A stretch of DNA of 64,000 nucleotides from Kitasatospora sp. MAA4 (GTDB lineage Bacteria; Actinomycetota; Actinomycetes; Streptomycetales; Streptomycetaceae), in assembly GCF_029893355.1 (NCBI RefSeq), contig NZ_JARZAI010000004.1, forward strand, positions 124,001-188,000, in the 5' to 3' direction. The position numbers and the translations under genes are program-made. Within the stretch, counting starts at the first letter, position 1. Each line of letters opens with the position of its first letter. The notes below the pieces were generated by a model. It saw only the letters and a list, made by a program, of their open reading frames with translations. It did not search any database and was not told the DNA's origin. This document shows, piece by piece, positions 26,561 through 34,454 of the stretch.

Positions 26561-27930
26561 GCCGTCCCGCTGCTTCCCCTTCTTCCCCGCCCCGCGCGCA
26601 CCGCCGCGGCCACCAGCACCAGTGCCAGCGCCGCCGCGTAGGCGGGCTGCTGGGCATCGCCGCCGAGCAGGTACTGCACCTGCCCGGCGGCCGGCACACC
26701 CAGCCACTCCCACCGGCCGTCCAGCCCGACCAGCGCCACCACCAGCAGCCCGTACCAGGGGTAGCCGGGCGTCAGGGCCAGCAGCGCCGTCCCGGTGACC
26801 AGCAGCGCGCCCCGCCACGGCCGGGCCGGATCACCGCAGCGCAGCACGTACAGCACCGCCGCCAGCACCACCGCGGCGGCCCCACCGGCGGCCAGCGAGT
26901 CCGGCACCAGCAGCCGGACCAGCGCGAAGCGCTGCACCCGGCCCTGGTCGTACCCCTCCTCGCGCAGGTAGCCGGGCAGGAAACCGAGCACCTTGCTGCC
27001 GGACAGCGCCAGGTACGGCAGATAGCTCAGGACGAAGACGCCCAGCGCCACCACCGGCAGCAGCAGCGCCCGGCCCCGGTCGGCGGCGGACCGCCGACCT
27101 CGCGCCAGCAGGCCCGACAGCGCGCCGGGCAGGGCAAGGACCGGGATCAGCTTCACCGCCACCGCCGCCCCCAGCAGCGCCCCGCCGGCCGTCCGGCGGC
27201 CACGCGCGGCGATCCCCAGGCCGAGCACCATCAGCAGCGCGCCGAGGGTGTCCACGTGCGCGTCGTTCACCGACCACACCGCCACGCCCGGGAACCACCC
27301 CCAGAGCGCGGCCCGACGACGGCGCTCCGGCCGCAGCAGCCACAGCAGCGCCCCCGTGGTGGCCACCGCGAGCAGCGCGCCGCCGACCTGCGCGGTGCGC
27401 ACCCCGTGCCCGTGCCCGACCAGGTCGAGGCCGGCGAACCAGGCCTCGGCCACCGGCGGGTAGATGGTCGGCACACCCGGCCGGTTGACATGGCTGCAGA
27501 AACCGGGCGCGGCCCGCCGCAGATCCCAGCCCACACAGTCCCCACCCGACGGGAACAGCGCCGGAGCCTGCGCACGCAGCGCGCCGAGCTGCGGCGCGTC
27601 CGGCGGATAGGCGTACGGGGAGATGCCGGCCACCTGCACTTGTCCGTCCCAGAGGTACCGGTAGGCGTCATCACTGGTCCGCGGCGCCACCAGCACCCCG
27701 GCCCCCGCCACCGCCACACTCCCCAGCAGCACCACCCCCACCACCCACCGCACCGGCACCCTGCGCAGCGCAAGCAGCGCCAGCACGAACAACCCGAGGT
27801 CCACCGGGTACCAGAAATACAGCGGACCGTGCTGCGCCAACGTCCCCCCACTCCCGAACGTCAACCCGAGAGCAGCCGCCAGCGCGGCAAGGACGGCAAG
27901 GCAGAACAGGGACGATCGAGTACCGGACAT
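26512..27930 (-). CDS. GT87/DUF2029-type polyprenol-dependent mannosyltransferase-like membrane protein
   Basis: The 472-residue protein has about eleven membrane segments and a first extracytoplasmic loop with the acidic DDAYRYLWDGQVQ motif, as in GT-C enzymes that use polyprenyl-phosphate sugars. The GWFPGVAVWSVNDAHVD stretch and PWYGLL are typical of DUF2029 mannosyltransferases. The C-terminus is Arg/Ser-rich and cytoplasmic. The likely job is elongation of a cell-envelope glycan, using sugar made or loaded by the neighbouring GT2-DUF2064 fusion. Its promoter region holds a CCGTA direct-repeat element 50 bases from the start. Confidence 0.85.
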   Translation of the reverse strand: MSGTRSSLFCLAVLAALAAALGLTFGSGGTLAQHGPLYFWYPVDLGLFVLALLALRRVPVRWVVGVVLLGSVAVAGAGVLVAPRTSDDAYRYLWDGQVQVAGISPYAYPPDAPQLGALRAQAPALFPSGGDCVGWDLRRAAPGFCSHVNRPGVPTIYPPVAEAWFAGLDLVGHGHGVRTAQVGGALLAVATTGALLWLLRPERRRRAALWGWFPGVAVWSVNDAHVDTLGALLMVLGLGIAARGRRTAGGALLGAAVAVKLIPVLALPGALSGLLARGRRSAADRGRALLLPVVALGVFVLSYLPYLALSGSKVLGFLPGYLREEGYDQGRVQRFALVRLLVPDSLAAGGAAAVVLAAVLYVLRCGDPARPWRGALLVTGTALLALTPGYPWYGLLVVALVGLDGRWEWLGVPAAGQVQYLLGGDAQQPAYAAALALVLVAAAVRAGRGRRGSSGTAQEPASSRRKPTLTVT

Positions 27931-27979
27931 CCCGCCACCCTCCCACCCCCACCACCCCCAAACCCCGCCCCACCACCCG

Positions 27980-27998
27980 CCGTACGACTTCCGTAAGG
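27980..27998. promoter_or_regulatory. CCGTA element upstream of the GT87 gene
   Basis: CCGTACGACTTCCGTAAGG is identical at all 19 positions to the element at 24128 and lies 50 bases upstream of the GT87 start, matching the 49-base spacing to the response-regulator gene in the same orientation. No gene on the plus strand lies downstream, so only GT87 can use it. Confidence 0.7.
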
Positions 27999-28011
27999 GA
28001 CTCCGCCGGCG

Positions 28012-28500
28012 TCAGAGCGGGCAGTACATGATGTGCAGCCCCACCAGGCCCTTCTGCGGGTGGCGAAAGCCCTCGGGCAGGGTGCCCAGGATCTCGAAGC
28101 CGAGGGAGTGGTAGAGCTGCACGGCGTGCACGTTGGTCTCCACGACGGCGTTGAACTGCATCGCCCGGAAGCCCGCTGCCCGGGCCCACTCCAGCGAGTA
28201 CGTGCACAGCGCGCGGCCGACGCCGCGGCCCGCGTGGGCCGGGTCGACCATGTAGCTGGCGCCGGCGATGTGGGAGCCGTTGCCCAGGTGGTTGGCGTTC
28301 ATCTTGGCCGTGCCGAGGACCGTTCCGCTCTCGTCGACGGCGACGACCGAACGGCTGGGGGCCGAGAGCAGCCACCAGTCGCGGCCCTGCTCCTCGGTGA
28401 GGTCCGTCGGATAGGTGAAGGTCTCGCCGGCGGCGACGATCTGGTGGAAGAACGGCCAGATGGCGGGCCAGTCGGCGGCGGTGGCTTCTCTGATCAGCAT
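28012..28500 (-). CDS. GNAT-family N-acetyltransferase
   Basis: The 162-residue protein is a single GNAT domain: IREATAADWPAIW at the N-terminus, the acetyl-CoA loop VDPAHAGRGVGRALC and the late ETNVHAVQLYHSLGFEILG. It most resembles phosphinothricin/methionine-sulfoximine-type or uncharacterised acetyltransferases; the acceptor amine is unknown. It lies at the junction between the envelope-glycan cluster and the foreign-looking operon. Confidence 0.85.
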   Translation of the reverse strand: MLIREATAADWPAIWPFFHQIVAAGETFTYPTDLTEEQGRDWWLLSAPSRSVVAVDESGTVLGTAKMNANHLGNGSHIAGASYMVDPAHAGRGVGRALCTYSLEWARAAGFRAMQFNAVVETNVHAVQLYHSLGFEILGTLPEGFRHPQKGLVGLHIMYCPL

Positions 28501-28546
28501 CCGGCCAGGATGCCGCCGCGCCGACCCGGTCCGCCAGCACTTTTCC

Positions 28547-29206
28547 TCATCCGCCGGACCTGCGCAGCAGGATGCCGACGGCCTCGGGGACGGTGTCCAC
28601 CGCGTGGTCGGGCGGCGCCTCGGTCGGCGGCCACGCTCGGCCGCGGCGGATCCACACCGTGCCCAGGCCGGCTGCCCGGCCGCCGCCGACGTCCGCGCCG
28701 ATGCTGTCGCCGACCATCCAGCCGTCGTACGGTCCGTCGACCTTGCAGCGTTCGGCCGCCAGGGCGAAGATCCTGGGATCGGGCTTGCGCAGGCCCTCCG
28801 CCTCGGAGATGCACCAGCCGTCCAGCAGCGCGGTCAGGCCGGTGTGCCGCAGGGCGCCGAACTGCGTCTCATGGTTGCCGTTGGTCACCACGCCGACCCG
28901 CCATCCCGCTGTCCTCAACTGCCGTACGGCCTGCGGGACTCCTGGTTCGCAGCGCATCAACTCGGCATGGCGGGAGCGGTACTGGGACCAGAGCCGCTCC
29001 ACCGAGGCGTCCAGTCCGAAGCGTTCACGCACGGCGGTGAAGAACGCGTCCTTGGGACGCAGACCGTCCTGGTCCAGTTCCGTCAACCACCCGACCGCCT
29101 CGGGGTCGAGCCGCCACTGGGAGGCGAACTCCCTTGCCCAGCGCCCGAAGGCGGCGCCGCGGTCGGCGAGGGTGTTGTCCAGGTCGAAGAGGGCGAGGCG
29201 CTGCAT
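28547..29206 (-). CDS. HAD-superfamily hydrolase
   Basis: The 219-residue protein starts at ATG 29204-29206. It has motif I LFDLDNTLADRG (nucleophile Asp and general acid Asp), motif II VVTNGN, and motif III/IV KPDPRIF with GDSIGADVGGGRAAG. It resembles phosphoglycolate phosphatase/YjjG-like phosphatases of subclass IA. It lies close behind the MFS gene (11 bases), so the two may be co-transcribed. Confidence 0.85.
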   Translation of the reverse strand: MQRLALFDLDNTLADRGAAFGRWAREFASQWRLDPEAVGWLTELDQDGLRPKDAFFTAVRERFGLDASVERLWSQYRSRHAELMRCEPGVPQAVRQLRTAGWRVGVVTNGNHETQFGALRHTGLTALLDGWCISEAEGLRKPDPRIFALAAERCKVDGPYDGWMVGDSIGADVGGGRAAGLGTVWIRRGRAWPPTEAPPDHAVDTVPEAVGILLRRSGG

Positions 29207-29216
29207 TGGGCCGACT

Positions 29217-30485
29217 CTAACCGACCGGTACGCCCAGTGCGTCCGGGCGGGTGCGTGCGGCCCAGGCAGCCAGCGGCGGGCCGAGCAGGCCGAGGACCGC
29301 GAAGAACACGCCGAGCAGCAGCCAGCCGAGCTGTCCGAGACCGAGGCAGAGCGTGGTGAGGATCGCCGGCGCCAGTGCCTGGCAGGTGTCGAAGCCGAGC
29401 CCGACCAGCCCCTGGTACTGGCCCTGGGCGTGCTCGGGCGCCAGGCCGAAGCCGAGCGCGAAGCCGGCCGAGGACTGCCAGACCTCTCCGACGCTGTGCA
29501 GGGTGATCCCGACGAGCAGCAGCAGGACCGCGGCCCAGGGCGGCACATCGGCGGTCAGGGCCATCAGCGGACAGCTGACCAGGAAGAGCAGCCCGGCGTG
29601 GCGCAGCGCCCGGCCGCCCTCCCGCGGGGTCTCCACCGCCGACCCGATCCTGAGCTGAAGCAGCGCGCACACCCCCGAGTTGACGGCGTAGACGGCGGCG
29701 ACGGTCCAGCGCGGCGCGTGCGTGTGCGCAGCGATCCAGACCGGCAGCAGCAGCGAGGCCACCGGATACTGCAGGCCCATCGCGCCGTCGAGCAGGGCGA
29801 ACGCGGCGAACGGCCGGTCGGCGAGGGCCGCCCAGCGGCTCACCCGCCGCGGCCGGGGCAGCGCCTGGTAGTCCGGCACCCGCAGGAGCAGCAGACCGCA
29901 GCCGACGTAACTGGCGGCGTTGGCCAGGATCAGCGCCGTGTACGCCGCACGGCTGTCGATCTGCACGGCGAACGCCGCGCCGAGCGTCCCGCACACCACG
30001 CCCACGTTGACGAACGTCCGCAGCCGCGCCCGGAACGCGGCCGGCCGGTCTCCGCCGACCCGCGCGATCAGCGCGCCGCGCGCCGCGTTGTTGGCGGACC
30101 CCGCCAGCAGGTCCAGCGAGGCGATCAGCGTGAACGCGGCCCAGGCGTGCACGAAGACGAACGCCGTCATCGTCAACGCCTGCACTGCCAACGTCAGTTG
30201 CATCACCCCGCGCGGCCCGCGCCGGTCCGCCAGATCCCCTGCGGGAATCCCCGCGAACAGCCCGACCAGCCCGGCGATGGTGAGCCCGAGCCCGACCTGA
30301 GCCGCCGACAGGTGCACCACCCGCGTGAAGTAGAGCACCGACGCGGTGTTGAACAGCCCGTTGCCGACCCGGTTCACGAAACTGGACAGCAGCAACGACC
30401 GTTGGGGCCCACGCGGCGGCAGCGCGCCGCCTATTCGCGCGGCCGTTCGCACTGTCATTCGCTTGGCGCGTCGGAGTTCGATCAT
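29217..30485 (-). CDS. Major facilitator superfamily transporter
   Basis: The 422-residue integral membrane protein has twelve predicted membrane segments, with the loop 2-3 signature GIPAGDLADRRGPRGVMQ. It is of the drug/metabolite exporter type common in actinomycetes; the substrate is unknown. ATG 30485 is used, with ATG 30458 as an alternative (neither has a clear ribosome site). Its 5' end abuts the truncated DUF5753 frame at 30513, so this gene marks one side of the rearrangement. Confidence 0.88.
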   Translation of the reverse strand: MIELRRAKRMTVRTAARIGGALPPRGPQRSLLLSSFVNRVGNGLFNTASVLYFTRVVHLSAAQVGLGLTIAGLVGLFAGIPAGDLADRRGPRGVMQLTLAVQALTMTAFVFVHAWAAFTLIASLDLLAGSANNAARGALIARVGGDRPAAFRARLRTFVNVGVVCGTLGAAFAVQIDSRAAYTALILANAASYVGCGLLLLRVPDYQALPRPRRVSRWAALADRPFAAFALLDGAMGLQYPVASLLLPVWIAAHTHAPRWTVAAVYAVNSGVCALLQLRIGSAVETPREGGRALRHAGLLFLVSCPLMALTADVPPWAAVLLLLVGITLHSVGEVWQSSAGFALGFGLAPEHAQGQYQGLVGLGFDTCQALAPAILTTLCLGLGQLGWLLLGVFFAVLGLLGPPLAAWAARTRPDALGVPVG

Positions 30486-30512
30486 GACCAGCAGGCTAGT
30501 TCATCGGATTTC

Positions 30513-31094
30513 ATGGACGAGTCGGTGATCCGGCGCTCAGTGGGAGACCCCCAGGCCATGAGCCGCCAGATCGCCTACATGCTGGAGATGTCCTACCTGC
30601 CGAACGTCAACCTGCGGATCGTACCGTTCGGACCGCACCCGGCCGTCGGCCCACAAGGGATGATGGCTTTTCTCGAACTCCCGAATGCCCGACGATGGTT
30701 CTACACGGAGAGCCTCGAATACGGAAGTTGCAACAACGACCCGATCGCCGTCGCGAAGCAGTGGCGCAGCTATGATCGCATCCAGGCCCAAGCGTTGTCG
30801 GCGCCCGACACCCGTCAGCTGCTCCGGCGCGCGCAGGAGGAGCTGATCGCCATGAACCGTCGTCCCATCGAGCCGTCGTCGGTCTCGTGGTTCAAGGCCA
30901 GCTACTCCACTGGCAGCAACGGCGGTTGCGTCGAGATCTCCGCCGACCTCCTCTCCAGCGGCTACGTCCCGATCCGCGACAGCAAGGACCCCGAGGGTCC
31001 CAACCCCCTCCTCCCCACCCCCGCCTTCGCCGCCTTCCGCGAAGCCGTCAAGGCAGGCGAGTTCGCCTACGGCGAGCGCTACCTTCGCCCCTGA
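30513..31094 (+). pseudogene. Decapitated DUF5753 (Scr1-type) regulator joined in frame to DUF397
   Basis: The frame gives the second half of DUF5753 (MDESVIRR... PNVNLRIVPFG... LLRRAQEELIAMN) followed directly by a DUF397 domain (VSWFKASYSTGSNGGCVE... VPIRDSKDPEG... FREAVKAGEF). A normal regulator would have an N-terminal HTH_XRE and about 150 more DUF5753 residues upstream; instead the sequence meets the start of the MFS gene. In other actinomycetes the two domains are separate genes that form a regulator/partner pair. An internal ATG at 30852 with AGGAGGAG nine bases upstream marks the likely original start of the DUF397 gene (80 residues, 30852-31094), which could still be translated. Confidence 0.75.
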
Positions 31095-31105
31095 CGCAGC
31101 GTCAC
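31092..31105. repeat. TGACGCAGCGTCAC palindromic repeat at the end of the conflict operon
   Basis: The 13-bp palindrome TGACGCAGCGTCA (plus C) overlaps the stop codons of both the DUF397 frame and the universal stress gene. A near-identical inverted copy lies upstream of the CHAT gene (38083-38096) and a third inside the HExxE gene (15159-15172). It may act as an operator, terminator or insertion scar; which is not known. Confidence 0.4.
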
Positions 31106-31596
31106 GGCACGACCGTCACCGGCCAGCGGCCGGCACGGACCAGCCGCACTGCCACCGATCCCACGATGCGGTGTCCGACGTGCTCGGAGACGCCGACGAT
31201 CACGGCGTCGGCCTTGAGGTCGTCCGCCGTCTTCGCGAGGGCGTGGTACGGGTCGCCCTGGAAGGTGTGGAACTCCCAGCGCAGCGACCGGAGATCGCCC
31301 AGTCGCTCGACGGCCTGCCGGATCTCGTTCAGCAGCCCTTCGGCGACCTCCTGCGTGGTCGCCTGCGCCGCGGCGGCCAGCATCGCGTTCGCCGCCAGCA
31401 CGGGCTGGACGTAGACGAAGGCGACCCGCGCCCCTTGCCGCCGAGCCAGGCCGGCGCCGTAGGCGGCCGCGTGGTAGGAGGACTCGGAGCCGTCGAGTCC
31501 GACGACGATGGTCCTCGGTCCGTCCGTGCCCAGCTCGAACCCGGCGGGGGCCCGGCCGCCCGCGTGCCCATCAGTGTTGTGGCTGCTGTCTGTCAC
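31102..31596 (-). CDS. Universal stress protein (UspA domain)
   Basis: The 164-residue protein has one UspA domain: VVGLDGSESSYHAAAYG at the N-terminus and the late ADAVIVGVSEHVGHRIVGSVAVRLVRAGRWPVTVVP, which contains the G(2x)G(9x)GS-type ATP-binding signature in altered form. An acidic, Gly-rich N-terminal tail (about 25 residues) precedes it. It starts at GTG 31596, only ten bases after the preceding alpha/beta-hydrolase stop, so it is the last gene of the five-gene conflict operon. Confidence 0.85.
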   Translation of the reverse strand: MTDSSHNTDGHAGGRAPAGFELGTDGPRTIVVGLDGSESSYHAAAYGAGLARRQGARVAFVYVQPVLAANAMLAAAAQATTQEVAEGLLNEIRQAVERLGDLRSLRWEFHTFQGDPYHALAKTADDLKADAVIVGVSEHVGHRIVGSVAVRLVRAGRWPVTVVP

Positions 31597-31606
31597 CCTT
31601 CCGAGG

Positions 31607-32956
31607 CTAGCGCCCGCGGTCGGCGTCAGGTGGTGGCGGCGCGCTGGGCACTGGCTGGTTGCCGTCGGCGGCGACCGCCTGCCAGATCGCGTGGGCCAGC
31701 GGCGGGTGGCAGATGTCGCTGTGCGCGCCGGACGCACCCCCGCCGGACCTGATGACAGCGCTCGCATCCAGGTTGTGCACGGTTCGCGGCTGGAAGTCGT
31801 ACTGGGCGTCGACCAGCCCGAGGATCTCGTCCGTCGCCCGGTCCCCGAGGCCGCGCACACCGAAGGTCCCGATTCCGCCGTAGGTGGGCAGCGTGCCGGT
31901 GCCGACCGCGTAGTCCACCTGCCGCCTCGCCCTGGCACCGAGCGGATAGAAGACGCCGACCGCGCGATCGTGGACGGACGTCGTGGCGAGCAGTGGCCCG
32001 CGGACCAGACCGTCCGCCACCAGCCGGTGGAAGTAACCGTGCCGATCGGGTCTCGACGGGATCGAGGGGCAGAACGACCAGAGCGACATCGCCCCCTGCA
32101 CCAGGACGAGCGTGTCCACTGCGGTCGTGATGGCGGCCGAGACGACGATGCAGCCGAAGCTGTGCCCCATGAGATGGAATCGCGCCGTCGGCGCGGCAGC
32201 CCGCAGATCGCCGAGGAGGGTGGCGGCGCCGCGCTCGCCGAACTTCAGGGCCCGCCGCTTCATCTGCCAGAAGGTCAGGACACGCAACGGGGAGAGCACA
32301 CCCCCGAGCGACGCCCCTCCGAACGAGGCCAACTCCTCCACCTGGCACGCCTGGTAGGTCTCCTCCGCGTCGAAGGGCTCGCGGTCGTCCCCGGGTGCGG
32401 CGCCCTCTCCGTCGCTGCCCGCGCCCGCCTCCGCGTCGATCACCTGGTACGCCCGCCTCACCGGGTCGGGAAGGAACGTCGGCACGGCTTCGTGGTGGGC
32501 GCTCTCCAGAATGGTGCGCAGTGCCTCACGGGTGCGCGCCGTGTCGGTGAGACGCGCGGCGTAGTAGTCGACGAGCCACTCGGTCCCTCCATCGGGCTCC
32601 CCCACGGCCGTTGCGGCCGGCTCGCCCGGAAGTTGCTCGTCGCTCCACGCCTTGCTCGGCCAGTGCAGCCCGACCAGCAGCGGCCGGTAGCCACCGGGTC
32701 GAGCCTCCAGCACTGCCCGGTCCTCGGCGCAGGACTCCATGGTCGCTATCCAGCGGCCGTACTGGCTGCGTGCCCCTGCGACGTCGGAGTTCCAGCCGTG
32801 ACTGAAGACGAACACGTCCGTGGGCCGGGTCGTCGCGGCCTCGCGGAGTAGGAACGGGCTGTACGGGCCGCCGTTCTCGTCGCGCTCCCGGCCGTGGGCG
32901 TCGAAGGCGACGAGGTGGTAGCGGATATCGGTCCCCGGAACCGTCTCGGCAGACAT
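31607..32956 (-). CDS. Alpha/beta-hydrolase (lipase/esterase-like) of the conflict operon
   Basis: The 449-residue protein has an N-terminal FSHGWNSD oxyanion motif (51-58) and the nucleophile elbow GHSFG with Ser266; the C-terminal third carries late Asp and His candidates (SVHDRAVGV; DICHPPLAHA). A long insertion (about 105-235) separates the first strands from the nucleophile. There is no signal peptide or membrane span, so it acts in the cytoplasm or at its inner face. It could degrade lipids or esters as the killing effector of the operon, activated by upstream proteases. It lies ten bases after the C25-like gene. Confidence 0.75.
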   Translation of the reverse strand: MSAETVPGTDIRYHLVAFDAHGRERDENGGPYSPFLLREAATTRPTDVFVFSHGWNSDVAGARSQYGRWIATMESCAEDRAVLEARPGGYRPLLVGLHWPSKAWSDEQLPGEPAATAVGEPDGGTEWLVDYYAARLTDTARTREALRTILESAHHEAVPTFLPDPVRRAYQVIDAEAGAGSDGEGAAPGDDREPFDAEETYQACQVEELASFGGASLGGVLSPLRVLTFWQMKRRALKFGERGAATLLGDLRAAAPTARFHLMGHSFGCIVVSAAITTAVDTLVLVQGAMSLWSFCPSIPSRPDRHGYFHRLVADGLVRGPLLATTSVHDRAVGVFYPLGARARRQVDYAVGTGTLPTYGGIGTFGVRGLGDRATDEILGLVDAQYDFQPRTVHNLDASAVIRSGGGASGAHSDICHPPLAHAIWQAVAADGNQPVPSAPPPPDADRGR

Positions 32957-32966
32957 GCGGACCTCC

Positions 32967-34427
32967 TCAGGTGTCCTCGGCTGAGTCTTCCGCCCTGAGA
33001 CACCGGACGGCGGGGTCGCCGAGCAGGACGTAGTTGCGGGCGTCGTGGTACGCCATCCACAGCCCTGTCAGCTCCCGGTCGTCAACGAGCAGCCCCGCGT
33101 TCCGGATCCGGGTTTGCTTTTCGGTGAGCAGGGTGGAGATCTCCGCGGCCCGCGAGTTCAGATACTCCAGCGCGTGTCCGATCCGCCACCTGCCGTGGAG
33201 CGCCTCCAGCGCGCTGGTCATCGCGACGATCTGCGGCTTCACGCCGCCCCACAGGAAGGAGCTGCTCCACGCACGGTCCACATGGCCGACGAACGCCAGG
33301 GCGCCACCGGCCGGGTTGCCGAGCAGTCGTTGCGGCAGACGGGCGACGAACGGCGAGTCGCCCGCCGGCGCGGGCTCCGGCTCCGACCCCTCGAAGTCGG
33401 TCACGGCCGGTGTCCCGGCGCCGTAGCAGCTGAAGGAGAACACGACGCGAGGAACCACCGGACGGTCGCCTGGGATGTCCGCGCCCGCCAGGTAGTGCTC
33501 GGCCCTGACGCCGCCCTGGCGCTTCAACGGGCCCGGCCACTCCTGGCAGACCAGCGAGCCCTGCGTCTCCCGTCGACCGTCGACCGCGCCCGAACCGCCG
33601 AGCCCGTGCGTGGCGGTGAAGAGCAGCTCGGGCGCCGATCCGCCGACCAGCAGGTCGTACAGGCGCGACTTCGTCGCCCCCTCGCCGACGTCGGCTGTGA
33701 GCTCGGTGGCCGGGTCGTCGGTGCCCAGTTCGGCGCCGAGCGGCTCGATCAGCCGTGCGGCGCTGAGAGCAGTCGACGCGTCCCCGGGGTGCCGGGTGCC
33801 GAACAGGTGGATCCGAGGCCGCTTCGGCAGCGCCGAGCTTGCGGCCGCGCCCTCGGCGGCGACCACCGTGGCCGCGTAGGACGCGTACTCCTCGGGGGTG
33901 TCGAAGTGCACCCGGCCGACCGCATAGCTGACATCGAGCTGGTACTGCAGGGAGAACGGGATCTGCTCCGGGCTGCCGACCAGCAGGAGGTAGTACGGCA
34001 TGGTCCGCGGATCCGCCGGCCCGGGCGCCAGGCCGAGCCGCCGGTAGAACTCCTCCGCACTCTCGCCGGGCTCCACCGTGAGCTCCCGGTACAGGTCGCC
34101 GGCCTGGCTCCGGCGCAGGTTCCGCAGGGGCTCGAGGGCCGCCGGCACCTCCCGATCCGTCCCCTCCGCCGTGAGCAGCGCCCAGCCCACCGATTCCAGA
34201 TCCTCGGGGTTACGGCCGAACGCCACGGCCCGGTGCGCCAATTCCCTGGTGTGACGAGCGCTGAGCTCCCGCTGCTGCCGGTCGCGCTGCGGACCTTCGC
34301 CGCGGATCCGACCCGCCAGCTCGGACAGCGGCATCGGGGCGAAGAGGTAATCGCCGGTGTCCGCGTCGACGCCGTTGAAGACCAGCTGGTCGTCAGGCAT
34401 CTCGAACAGGTTGAGCGTCTCGGGCAT
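32967..34427 (-). CDS. C25-like caspase-fold cysteine protease of the conflict operon
   Basis: The 486-residue protein resembles the clan CD peptidases of family C25 (gingipain type). The conserved scaffold includes YYLLLVGSPEQIPFSLQ and YAVGRVHFDT before the catalytic His274 (LLFTATHGLGG) and Cys334 (VVFSFSCYGAG), and the terminal motif YVLLGDPAVR is typical of C25 proteins. No signal peptide is present, unlike secreted gingipains, so it should act inside the cell. It lies in the same operon as a CHAT-domain protease, the second caspase-fold enzyme. The function is inferred from fold and neighbourhood. Confidence 0.8.
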   Translation of the reverse strand: MPETLNLFEMPDDQLVFNGVDADTGDYLFAPMPLSELAGRIRGEGPQRDRQQRELSARHTRELAHRAVAFGRNPEDLESVGWALLTAEGTDREVPAALEPLRNLRRSQAGDLYRELTVEPGESAEEFYRRLGLAPGPADPRTMPYYLLLVGSPEQIPFSLQYQLDVSYAVGRVHFDTPEEYASYAATVVAAEGAAASSALPKRPRIHLFGTRHPGDASTALSAARLIEPLGAELGTDDPATELTADVGEGATKSRLYDLLVGGSAPELLFTATHGLGGSGAVDGRRETQGSLVCQEWPGPLKRQGGVRAEHYLAGADIPGDRPVVPRVVFSFSCYGAGTPAVTDFEGSEPEPAPAGDSPFVARLPQRLLGNPAGGALAFVGHVDRAWSSSFLWGGVKPQIVAMTSALEALHGRWRIGHALEYLNSRAAEISTLLTEKQTRIRNAGLLVDDRELTGLWMAYHDARNYVLLGDPAVRCLRAEDSAEDT

Positions 34428-34454
34428 GGCGGCCTCCTGGAGTCACAGGGCGAG

